Source: B30-G6 sp963701385 (GTDB lineage: Bacteria > Desulfobacterota > Desulfobacteria > Desulfobacterales > B30-G6). Taken from it: 64,000 bases of DNA. The stretch lies in contig CAVOZW010000018.1 in the NCBI GenBank assembly GCA_963701385.1, positions 1 through 64,000 of the forward strand. The letters are read 5' to 3'. How positions within the stretch are numbered: the stretch's first letter is position 1; each line of letters begins with the position of its first letter. Below are positions 7,421 through 15,376 of this stretch, in pieces. The position numbers and the translations under genes were made by a program. The notes under the pieces were generated by a model. The model saw nothing but the letters and a program-made list of their open reading frames with translations. It was not told the DNA's origin and did no database searches.

Positions 7421-8336
7421 CTAAAAGTTATTGAATGTGTCACAACTACCCATATCACCGCTTGCCAAGCCAATTTTAAACCATCTCACACGTTGTGCGG
7501 AACTACCGTGTGTAAATGAGTCAGGGCTTACATATCCTTGGGACTGTTTTTGTAAAGTGTCATCGCCAATGGCGCTAGGCAGCGGTTAGACCCTCTTCTA
7601 CATCACCGGCTTCGAGCAGATCTCTGGTATTTTTCGCATGATGGGCCCACACGCCTGCAAGGCAGTCTGCCTGTAGTTCCTGACGAACGGAGAGCATGTT
7701 GCCATCCGTATTGCTTAGTTTCTTTTGGGCTGCGTGCACTTTACTGGATGTACCCAAAAGGTTCTGGATGTGGTGACCAACTTCGTGGGCAATGACATAG
7801 GCCTGGGCAAAGTCACCCGGTGCTTTAAAGCGATTTTTCAACTGGTCAAAAAATCCCAGGTCTATGTATACTTGTTGATCGCCAGGACAATAAAAGGGTC
7901 CCACGGCTGATTGTGCCATTCCGCAGGCGGAATTAACTGAGCCCCGAAAGAGCACAAGGTTTGGCTCCTGATAGGTTCTTCCCATTTGTCGAAACAAGGT
8001 GGTCCAGGTTTCTTCGGTATCGGCCAATACAACCGAGACGAACGCCACCAGTTCTTTCTCTTCTGAAGTTTCCCGAAGTGGTTCTGTGGACATCTGTGTT
8101 GAAGTGCCTTCTTGAAAGCCAAGCCCGCCCAACATATTGCCAAGGTTTCCGGAAAACAAACCATAAGCACCCACACATACCAGCAGTATTACCGTACCTT
8201 TGACGCCCAGAAATTTAAATGCCAAAGGAAGCAGACGCATCACGCCACTCCCACTACTCATTCTGCCGGGTCCGGATATACGCATACCGCGTCGATCTTC
8301 CACATGGGTACTTTTACGTTTATCACGCCAACGCAT
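7421..8336 (-). pseudogene. ypfJ: YpfJ-family neutral zinc metallopeptidase, frameshifted near the C terminus
   Basis: The start is an ATG at 8336 (MRWRDKRKSTHVEDRRG) with GGGAG upstream. A membrane segment follows (about residues 38-58), then the zinc-protease site HEVGHH (about 184) and QADCLAGVWAHH, all hallmarks of YpfJ (PF04228). The frame stops at 7575-7577, but removing one base at 7577 restores the expected family ending (ASAIGDDTLQKQ ... QRVRWF ... GSCDTF) down to a TAG at 7421. The gene therefore appears complete except for a single inserted base. The active site lies before the shift, so a truncated product may still fold poorly. Confidence 0.85.
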
Positions 8337-8498
8337 AACTATTCTCCCGATGGGTTCAATCTGAACTGAGCGATTTGTAGAACAATCAATTCGGCTACCG
8401 ACACATATATCGTGTTCTTGATAAAAATGCAAAGCGGTTAAACAGATCCTTTCATCTAAAAATTGACACCCGAAACACTTTGTAATACGCTTGCATCT

Positions 8499-9110
8499 AT
8501 GGGCATGCTTGAAATCGAAGTTAAATTTTTTTTAAAGGATATCGAAACCGTACGCCAGCAACTCATGCAATCGGGTGCCGAGTCTCATGGCCGGATTTTT
8601 GAAAACAATATCTGTCTCGACAACGCGGACAAAAATCTTTTATCAAGCGATTCACTTCTAAGGCTTAGACATGACGTCAAAACAACACTGACCTATAAGA
8701 CCCAACCTGAAATTGAAGATCCCGAATTCAAGGTACTCAAAGAGATGGAAGTGGAAGTCAGCGACTTTGAAATGATGTTAAACATCTTGGGCAACCTCGG
8801 TTTTCACCGCACACAGGTCTATGAAAAATATCGCGAGACATTTTCGGTAGGCAATGCAACATGCTGTCTCGATTGTATGCCTTTCGGCGATTTCCTCGAA
8901 ATCGAAGGCAGCAAGGATGACATTCGCCGCCTTGCGCAGCAGATCGGGATGCAATGGAACAGACGGATCCTTGACAATTACCGTTCTATTTTCGATAGTA
9001 TCAAGCAGGGGCTGCAGCTCTCCTTTTCCGACATCACATTCGATAATTTCAGCACAGTAACCTTTGATATCGAAACCTTTTTGCCGCTTTTTGAGGCAGG
9101 CACCGAATAA
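8499..9110 (+). CDS. CYTH-domain phosphohydrolase (tripolyphosphatase / class IV cyclase fold)
   Basis: The protein of about 204 aa has the CYTH signature EIEVKF near its start, plus downstream charged strands (LLRLRHD, LTYKTQ, KEMEVEV, EKYRETF, FLEIEG) that line the triphosphate tunnel of CYTH enzymes. Members hydrolyse tripolyphosphate or thiamine triphosphate, or cyclise ATP (class IV). The longer frame from TTG at 8463 adds 12 unlikely residues, so I prefer ATG 8499 (or 8505). Its position beside PPK2, CHAD and PPK1 favours a short-chain polyphosphate substrate. Confidence 0.82.
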   Translation: MGMLEIEVKFFLKDIETVRQQLMQSGAESHGRIFENNICLDNADKNLLSSDSLLRLRHDVKTTLTYKTQPEIEDPEFKVLKEMEVEVSDFEMMLNILGNLGFHRTQVYEKYRETFSVGNATCCLDCMPFGDFLEIEGSKDDIRRLAQQIGMQWNRRILDNYRSIFDSIKQGLQLSFSDITFDNFSTVTFDIETFLPLFEAGTE

Positions 9111-9158
9111 TAATTAGACCCGGCATTAATCTGTGCAATCAAGGAAACACAGTCCTCA

Positions 9159-9884
9159 ATGAAAGAGATCCTCATACTTGGAGACGTTCACGCCAATTTT
9201 CCGGCATTGAAAACCATCGGCGATTACCTTCAGATGGACCGATTCGACTGGATAATCAACACCGGCGATCTCACCGTCTACAGCACGTTTCCCAACGAAA
9301 CGATTCAGTGGTTTAGGGATCTTGAAAACAAAACGATCTGCATATTGGGCAATACCGATAAGCGAATTTTAAGAATCCTGAAAGGGAAGAAACTAAAAAG
9401 ACCTAAAATAAAAGAGAAACGAGTGATGTATTTCTGGACCTGTGAAACTTTGTTCACTGAAAACATTGCCTACTTAAAATCTTTACCTAAAAAGAATGAA
9501 TTTACCATCGAGGGGATTCGCATCGGTGTGTTCCACGGAAGCTTCGACAACCCAAACAGGGAGCTGTATCCCTCCACGCCTGATAACCGGTTCGTCGATA
9601 TGGCGAAAAATGCCCCTTTCCGGGCCCATATCATGGGACATTCACATGTTCCTTTTCACAAAGTCATCGCTGATGTACATTTCATAAACCCAGGCAGTGT
9701 GGGGCGAATGTTCGATGGGGATCCCCGAACCTCCTTTGCGATTCTCAAGGTGAGTTCGGGTAATCTTGCCGTTGAACATTTCCGAATACCTTATCCCGTG
9801 AAAGATGTGGTCAAGGGGTTGAAAAAAAACAAACTTCCTGGTATCTATGGCAAGATGTTCCTATCCGGAAAAAAGCTAAACTAG
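9159..9884 (+). CDS. Calcineurin-like phosphoesterase (YfcE/MJ0936 type)
   Basis: The 241-aa metallophosphoesterase has the metal ligands in order: GDVHAN (D9, H11), NTGD (D37), GNTD (N65), FHGS (H126) and MGHSH (H161, H163). The family cleaves phosphomono- or diesters with two metal ions; the GNTD variant replaces the commoner GNHD, so the catalytic His is absent, as in several YfcE-like diesterases. It follows the CYTH gene by about 50 bases on the same strand, so the two are probably cotranscribed. The stop codon overlaps the start of the dispersed repeat at 9881. Confidence 0.85.
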   Translation: MKEILILGDVHANFPALKTIGDYLQMDRFDWIINTGDLTVYSTFPNETIQWFRDLENKTICILGNTDKRILRILKGKKLKRPKIKEKRVMYFWTCETLFTENIAYLKSLPKKNEFTIEGIRIGVFHGSFDNPNRELYPSTPDNRFVDMAKNAPFRAHIMGHSHVPFHKVIADVHFINPGSVGRMFDGDPRTSFAILKVSSGNLAVEHFRIPYPVKDVVKGLKKNKLPGIYGKMFLSGKKLN

Positions 9885-9980
9885 TGTCCGTCTAGAAATA
9901 GGACTTTTCGTGTTTTGCCAAGGCGGAAGGTAGATTTAACCCGCTGAAATAGTGTGCTATTTTGAGACACTAAATCATGC
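9881..9980 (+). repeat. Dispersed ~100-bp repeat, copy 1
   Basis: It starts CTAGTGTCCGTC at the phosphoesterase stop codon and ends AATAGTGTGCTATTTTGAG ... TAAATCATG. The reverse complement of 23981-24080 matches at both ends and in the middle (AGATTTA, AAGGCGGA/AACGGA-like). The AATAGT-GT-GCTATT part is an inverted repeat. Confidence 0.7.
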
Positions 9981-10317
9981 CTTCCAACACCGGCAGGGCG
10001 CGAAAGGACCATATGTGGATGGGTACCAAACTCGCTATCTGGATCTACTGTGTCTGTTATTGCGCCAGTTTAAATAGTACGCCGTTCGATTATCTTGACA
10101 CTGCGAATGCAATAGAATGACCCATCTTAATGAATCGATCGATCACGGGAAGAAAATGAAGGTACGATGATGCTTCGTTTTCTGTAACCAATTAACACTA
10201 TTTTTCATCTGCGACCTCCAGCATATCGGGTGGGCCAAGAAAGGCACCTGGAAGGGACCTCACTCAAATAGTGGGCGCTGATGAAATACGATTGCCTAAC
10301 GAAAAGGAGATGAAAGT
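9981..10317 (+). other. Intergenic stretch without a supportable gene
   Basis: A 48-codon frame begins at the ATG closing the repeat (9976) but shows no recognisable motif and no ribosome site. An AAAGGAGATG ribosome site for PPK2 lies at the right end. Otherwise I see nothing here. Confidence 0.5.
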
Positions 10318-11322
10318 ATGGGGAAACATAAATTACAAAAAGAGAAATCCAAAGAAGTGAACAAGAAAAAGACAAAACCGAAGAGACCGATAAAGAACAA
10401 TGTCATAGAACTAGAAAATGCGTCTAAAAAGGAGGCTAAGAAAAAAGATAAAAAATTGAAAGGAAAACTGTCTGAGCACACCGCTTTCAAAAATAAAGAC
10501 AAAAAGAAAAAGAAGAAACGAAAGGCCGTTTGGATAAAAGAATTTACATTATATTACGAGCAGGAACTCCACAAACTTCAAATCGAACTATTAAAAATGC
10601 AGCGCCAGGTACGGAGCAAAGGTTTGCGTTTGCTGATGCTTTTTGAGGGACGCGACGCGGCTGGTAAGGGCGGCACGATAAAGAGAATTACGGAGCATTT
10701 GAATCCTCGTGGGACACGCGTCGTGGCACTGCTCACCCCCAGCAATACAGAAAAGACCCAATGGTATTTCCAGAGATATATGCAACATCTCCCTTCGGCC
10801 GGTGAGGTTGTACTCTTCGATCGCAGCTGGTACAACCGGGCCATGGTGGAACCAGTTATGGATTTCTGCACGGATGAACAAAATAAACGCTTTTTAAAAG
10901 ATGTACCTATGTTGGAAGAGATGTTGGTCAAGGATGGCATTAAACTATTTAAATTCTTTTTTTCGGTTTCAAAGGATGAACAACTGCGTCGATTCGATGC
11001 CAGGGAGACGGACCCTCTCAAGCAATACAAAATTTCACCAGTCGATAAAATGGCTCAGGAGATGTGGGATAATTATACCGTCAGAAAGTTCCAGATGTTG
11101 AATGAAACCAACAGGACCCTCGCGCCCTGGACGATCATTCGTTCCGACAATAAAAAATTAGCCCGCTTGAACTGTATCAAACATATGCTGTCAGAAATCG
11201 ATTATAAAGACAAATGTCCAGCTGAAGACCTACTGACAGACCCGGACGTACTCATTTCAGGTATCGATGAAATAAGGTACATGGAAGACAACCTGTTGAC
11301 GCAAATGGAACTGCCTGGGTAA
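10318..11322 (+). CDS. ppk2: Polyphosphate kinase 2 (PPK2) with lysine-rich N-terminal tail
   Basis: The 334-aa protein has PPK2 hallmarks: Walker A GRDAAGKGG at 111-119, Walker B/lid LFDRSWYNR near 167-174, and a conserved C-terminal half (TVRKFQMLNETNR). PPK2 reversibly transfers phosphate between polyphosphate and nucleotides, usually driving NTP formation. Residues 1-70 are an extra tail, about 40% lysine, with no fold apparent; canonical single-domain PPK2 enzymes start near residue 70. The tail could bind polyphosphate or nucleic acid electrostatically. The ATG is behind AAAGGAG. Confidence 0.93.
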   Translation: MGKHKLQKEKSKEVNKKKTKPKRPIKNNVIELENASKKEAKKKDKKLKGKLSEHTAFKNKDKKKKKKRKAVWIKEFTLYYEQELHKLQIELLKMQRQVRSKGLRLLMLFEGRDAAGKGGTIKRITEHLNPRGTRVVALLTPSNTEKTQWYFQRYMQHLPSAGEVVLFDRSWYNRAMVEPVMDFCTDEQNKRFLKDVPMLEEMLVKDGIKLFKFFFSVSKDEQLRRFDARETDPLKQYKISPVDKMAQEMWDNYTVRKFQMLNETNRTLAPWTIIRSDNKKLARLNCIKHMLSEIDYKDKCPAEDLLTDPDVLISGIDEIRYMEDNLLTQMELPG

Positions 11323-11386
11323 TCGGTGCTGAACGTTTTGGTTGATATATGTGCAATCTCACAACCGAACAACGAAGGAGGAGAAG

Positions 11387-11680
11387 ATGCCTGTGCATGT
11401 GATCATTAAACGAAAATTAATTATTGGCAAACCAAAACAGGTTTTCCCGCTTTTATCAGAATTGCGTTCACAAGCCCTGCAGCAGACGGGTTACATCGAC
11501 AGTATGACCTTGAAAAACATTGACAATCCAGAAGAACACATGATCATCAGTACCTGGGAAACAGTTGAGGACTGGAATGCCTGGTACCGAAGCAAGGAAC
11601 GCAGAGATCTTCAAGGCCGGGTGGATTCTCTGATTGGAGAAAGAACGCTTTACTCAGTCTATGAAGATGTAGCGCACTAG
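11387..11680 (+). CDS. Antibiotic biosynthesis monooxygenase (ABM) domain protein
   Basis: The 97-aa protein begins MPVHVIIKRKLIIGKP behind an excellent AAGGAGGAG site, so the upstream in-frame start at 11342 is rejected. The pattern IIKRK ... SELRSQALQQTGYI ... HMIISTWETVEDWNAWYRS is typical of the ABM dimeric ferredoxin-like fold (small haem or quinone monooxygenases, often of unknown substrate). It lies 64 bases after ppk2, probably in the same transcript. Confidence 0.75.
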   Translation: MPVHVIIKRKLIIGKPKQVFPLLSELRSQALQQTGYIDSMTLKNIDNPEEHMIISTWETVEDWNAWYRSKERRDLQGRVDSLIGERTLYSVYEDVAH

Positions 11681-11825
11681 TGTGCAAGGCTATCCATCTT
11701 CAAGGCTGGATTGCCTTGATCAGCTTTTTCATTCCATAATTACTGAAAATATAACCTGAGCCTGTGTCGATAGCATCGTTACGGCTTCAGACCGTAAATG
11801 CGTATCGCTCTTTAATGGCCGATAT

Positions 11826-12269
11826 TTATTTTTTGCCTTTTTTCTTGGTTTTGGCTGTCTTCTTTTTCTTGCTCTTGGCTTTTTTTTGCTCTTTTTTCTT
11901 TTTTAACTCTTTTTTCTTTTTCAGCTCTTTCTTCTTTTTAAGCTCTTTCTTCTTTTTCTTCTCTTTTTCCTTCTTCGCCTTCTTCTTCTCTTTTGCTTTC
12001 TTTTTCTCTTTTTCTTTTTTCTTCTTTTCTTAGCTTCTTTTTTCTTCTTCTTTTCTTTTTCTTTCTTCTTTTTTTCTTTCGCTTTATCTGTCTAGCTTTT
12101 TCTTTTCCTTTTCTTTTTTCTTTTCGATCTCTGTCTTTTTGACAATTGGCTTTTTGACCGGCGGCTTTTTGACAACTGGTTTCTTGGCGCCAATCGCGGG
12201 TTCTTTTGCCTTGCTGCCACCAGCCGATTCTTTCACAACTTCTTCCAATTTCTTTTTTTCAATTACCAT
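11826..12269 (-). pseudogene. Lysine-rich low-complexity protein, frame broken
   Basis: Reading from ATG 12269 (AAAGGAG upstream) the frame starts MVIEKKKLEEVVKESAGG and runs into KKPVVKKPPVKKPIVKK. It then hits TAA at 12084-12086 and another at 12030-12032. Beyond them the same frame resumes a Lys/Ala/Thr-rich tail, ending KTAKTKKKGKK and TAA at 11826-11828. Between the stops a neighbouring frame reads DKAKEKKKK. This fits one original histone-H1-like or polyphosphate-binding Lys-rich protein of about 145 aa, disrupted by small indels in purine runs, or a sequence error in homopolymers. It lies between PPK2 and the SixA-ParA-CHAD-PPK1 operon. Confidence 0.6.
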
Positions 12270-12284
12270 TGTTCTCTCCTTTCG

Positions 12285-12779
12285 TTATGCGTGTTTCTTG
12301 GGGTATTCAAAATATTTCAGCTGCCCTGTTTTTTTCTTAATCTCAGACCAGGAATTGATGCTCAATGCCAAGCAGCATATACCGCAGGTGGGTATGTTAC
12401 TGATCGGAAAATTGCCTAAGCTGTTGGCTAAACCCGTTATGGTCGGGTTGTGACCGATTAACATGACCGTCTGCAAATTATCATCCAGTTCCCTAATAAA
12501 ATGCAATAAGTCCGTTTCATTTGATTCGTAGACCGTTGCAAGGTATTGGATGCTTTCAAGCGGATAGTTGATTTCAAAGGCCAATGTTCTCGCGGTCATT
12601 GCCGCCCGCGAAGCCGGGCTTGTGATCATGAGGTCTGCAGAAAAACGCAACCGGCGAATCACCTGCCCCATCAAGGCGGCATTTTTCCGACCACGCTTAT
12701 TCAATGGTCTTTCAAAATCATCCAATGCAGGATATTTCCAACTCGATTTGGCATGCCTTACCAGGCAGATTTCTTTCAT
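12285..12779 (-). CDS. sixA: SixA-like phosphohistidine phosphatase
   Basis: The protein of about 164 aa starts MKEICLVRHAKSSW. It has the histidine-phosphatase RHA motif at 8-10, SPASRAAMTA in the middle and the second catalytic His in LIGHNPTITG. SixA removes phosphate from phosphohistidine (in E. coli, from phosphotransfer proteins). The longer frame from 12842 adds 21 unlikely residues. In this cluster its true substrate may be a phospho-His protein or another phosphoester of the polyphosphate pathway. Confidence 0.85.
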   Translation of the reverse strand: MKEICLVRHAKSSWKYPALDDFERPLNKRGRKNAALMGQVIRRLRFSADLMITSPASRAAMTARTLAFEINYPLESIQYLATVYESNETDLLHFIRELDDNLQTVMLIGHNPTITGLANSLGNFPISNIPTCGICCLALSINSWSEIKKKTGQLKYFEYPKKHA

Positions 12780-12842
12780 GCGTTCCCTCAACTTCCCTAA
12801 GGTTGTGACAGATGTCCTTTTTGGATCGAGTTTTGCAATCAT

Positions 12843-13007
12843 CTATTGCAATGAAACAGGTTTATGCAGCCACTTTTTCTTATCTGCTACACGACCGCAC
12901 TTTTTGCAAACGTATTGAGGTGAGCTGACGATCTCTTTGAACACCTTAAAATTATCGCTTATGGTTTCTTCTTTCCATTTACAGAGTCGTTTTTCTTTCT
13001 TTGCCAT
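12843..13007 (-). CDS. 54-aa zinc-ribbon protein in the polyphosphate operon
   Basis: The ORF begins MAKKEKRLCKWKEET behind GGAGG and ends VSLQ. It contains YVCKKCGRVA (one CxxC pair) and a Cys near residue 9 in a Lys-rich N terminus. It lies between SixA and ParA on the same strand. Short length explains why automated calls may miss it. Function unknown; a basic small metal-binding protein could contact polyphosphate or DNA. Confidence 0.65.
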   Translation of the reverse strand: MAKKEKRLCKWKEETISDNFKVFKEIVSSPQYVCKKCGRVADKKKWLHKPVSLQ

Positions 13008-13038
13008 GTGGCCTCCTCAATTGCTTACAATGATTGGT

Positions 13039-13780
13039 TCAAAAGTTTGTCTGTATTTGTTGCCATAGCCGTTGATATGCTTTGGCGGCTGCTGATCTTG
13101 GAGAAAAGACCCCTACGGGTTCCCTGAAAACGCCCATTTTTTCGATCATCGACAGATATGGAATCTCGCTCTTTATAACACCACTGAATTTTCTTGATAT
13201 GGTTGCCATCAGTTCTTGATGCATTTTCTTTCGTCGATCCACCATCGAAAAAAAAATAAATATCTTGCTCGATTCGATGTTCTTTTTTTTGCAGAAAGCC
13301 AATAACTGGAGATAGGTTCGCACCGAGAGTGTTGTCGGTATCAAAGGGACGATGGTCAAATTGGACGTGTTGAGGACATTTTCAGCCAGTACGCTGATGC
13401 TTGCCGGGCAGTCCAGAATGATCACATCGTATTCATCCTTAAATGGTTTTAGGATTCTATTGAGACGATTCTTGGCGCTCTTTAATTGGCTAAATGCAAT
13501 ATCCAGTCGGCGGTGAGAAAAATCCGCCGGCAGCAGATCAAGGTTTTCATAATCGGTCCCCTTGATACTTTTATACGTTTTTTTTCCGCCTTTAAGAAAT
13601 CCCTTTGACACCAGATTTGAACTTCGGTTTGACCCTGAAGTAAAAAGTGGCGGAACTTTGAGGATCTAAATCACAGATGAGCGTTTTAGCGCCTGACCTG
13701 GCCGACAAATAAGATAAATTTACAGCCGCCGCAGTTTTCCCGACCCCACCTTTATTACTATATATTGCTATCGTTTTCAT
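13039..13780 (-). pseudogene. ParA/MinD-family ATPase, frameshifted
   Basis: The ParA ATPase has the deviant Walker A KGGVGKT near residue 10, DLDPQSSAT (Walker A') near 40 and VIILDCPAS (Walker B) in the second part. The first frame ends at about residue 62, and the second frame begins in the overlap. Dropping one G from GGG (plus strand CCC at 13601-13603) joins them smoothly (KSGVKG-FLKGGKK) into a protein of about 247 aa. ParA/McdA-type ATPases position plasmids, chromosomes or protein bodies using nucleoid DNA. No ParB or parS is visible, so it is an orphan, next to the CHAD gene (gap about 17 bases). Confidence 0.8.
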
Positions 13781-13796
13781 GGAAAACTTTCATTGA

Positions 13797-15338
13797 TTAC
13801 GGTACAAAGAGTTCTCTGAATAATCTCTGATTTTTTGATGAAGTAAAACGAGTGAAGGTGTCTGTAAATGATGCCTTTACCGACAGCCGTTCGGTCTCCA
13901 ATTTACCGATCAGACTACCCATGGCTACAAGTGTTTTCTTTGACTGAAAAAGATTCGCGGGCATATCCTTGGTTACTTCTAAAAGGTAACGCATCTGGAT
14001 ACCGAGATCGTTATAATTGCCGAGCATGTCCTGAACTTTTTTCAGCTGTTCAACCAAGGTGTTGATTTTCTTCGAAGGATATAGGTTGTCAAAAAACTGA
14101 ATTAAATAGCGCAGCTTTTTACATTGAATTCGGAGCCTATGAAGCGCTTCATCATCGCTGTTCTCAAGAATCCGTTGGCCTGCTTTTACAACATCTCTAT
14201 ACTGCTGATAGATTTGTTTGCTAGCCAATCCAAACACGGGAATCTTTGCATTGGGTCCCAATGCAATGTCATGCAGCGGTTCATTGAGAAACGTTTCCCA
14301 ATTTTGTATTATGCTTACATATTTCTTAGAATGCAAGCTTCGGACGACCTTTTGAAAAGACACGGATCTTTGTTTACCTAAATAATCAAACAGGGGGTCA
14401 ATGTCATCACGGAGAACTGCGGGCAACATCGATTTGTATTTAGGCTTGTTGAGCAAATAAACATCCAGATCGCGCAAATCGTTGGATAGTTTACCCACAA
14501 AAGCAAAGTCTTTCTTAAAACGGCTAATTATTTTCGCTGAAAAAATATTTTTTTCCCAAACCAGGGCCGCTCGTGTTCTTCGAATGGCCACTCTGAAATC
14601 GTGAAGTATTTCTGTATCGATATCATGTTCAATCTGAACTTCATTGATCTTCATAACCTTCAACAGAAATTTCAAAATGGTTATGGTGGCCTCATCGGCA
14701 GGCATGTCAGGGGTGAGTTGAAAACATAATTTTGACGTATAGCCACCCGGATCCAGACCTGCCCAGCGCATGGCATGGAAGAAAATATCTTCGTCTTCGC
14801 TCGATGTTAGTTCTAAGTCCTCAAGTTGGTTTTTGATTTTTTTTAAATACCTTGGGTATCCTCTGACAGGTTTTAACCACAGCTGCTTGCCAATGGTCTG
14901 GGGATTTTTTCTGCTGCGTGTTCGAATCGATTCAAAAATCACATGCGCCACTGTTTTTTCATTTTGGTTTAATATGTGATATGGTGTTGTGCGAGAGAAT
15001 AAATCCACTCGTTTTAACAACCTTCTCATTTTTATCACTGGTTTTAGATACCGTTTAAGATCACCTTTCGGAAACTCCCATATAAAGCATGGTACCGATT
15101 TGGCAGGCATGCTGTGGATTGTTTTTTCGCCGCCCAGTTCGCTCAAAAACAATCGATTCTGAAATGCAAACAGGACGAGTGATTTGTCAAAGAGGCGCCA
15201 GTCAAATGTATCGTAGTAGGTGAGTTGTCCGATAATGGATTTTTCTTTTTTTATTGGGTTCTGGGTTGCCAACAGATCCGTTATTTGGCTTTCAATTTTC
15301 TCACTAGAAAGATTGAATTTAATCGTATTTTTCATCAT
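13797..15338 (-). CDS. CHAD-domain protein (polyphosphate-binding)
   Basis: The protein of about 513 aa has conserved CHAD histidines and basic residues in HDFRVAIRRTRA (near residue 242) and LHRLRIQCKKLRYL (near 400), forming the two four-helix halves of CHAD. The N-terminal about 200 residues resemble a degenerate CYTH/TTM half with ExExK lost. CHAD proteins bind polyphosphate and localise to polyP granules. ATG 15338 is preferred to GTG 15341. It lies between ParA and PPK1 in one minus-strand operon, a strong contextual link to granule biology. Confidence 0.85.
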   Translation of the reverse strand: MMKNTIKFNLSSEKIESQITDLLATQNPIKKEKSIIGQLTYYDTFDWRLFDKSLVLFAFQNRLFLSELGGEKTIHSMPAKSVPCFIWEFPKGDLKRYLKPVIKMRRLLKRVDLFSRTTPYHILNQNEKTVAHVIFESIRTRSRKNPQTIGKQLWLKPVRGYPRYLKKIKNQLEDLELTSSEDEDIFFHAMRWAGLDPGGYTSKLCFQLTPDMPADEATITILKFLLKVMKINEVQIEHDIDTEILHDFRVAIRRTRAALVWEKNIFSAKIISRFKKDFAFVGKLSNDLRDLDVYLLNKPKYKSMLPAVLRDDIDPLFDYLGKQRSVSFQKVVRSLHSKKYVSIIQNWETFLNEPLHDIALGPNAKIPVFGLASKQIYQQYRDVVKAGQRILENSDDEALHRLRIQCKKLRYLIQFFDNLYPSKKINTLVEQLKKVQDMLGNYNDLGIQMRYLLEVTKDMPANLFQSKKTLVAMGSLIGKLETERLSVKASFTDTFTRFTSSKNQRLFRELFVP

Positions 15339-15376
15339 CACGATCGTTTCGCCTTACAATTGTTCGGCCCAGAACG

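Noticed and set aside
11764..12033. Phe/Ser-rich hydrophobic frame that looks like a membrane protein
   Set aside because: It is the antisense of Lys-rich purine runs (AAG/AAA read backwards gives Phe/Leu/Ser), not a real gene.
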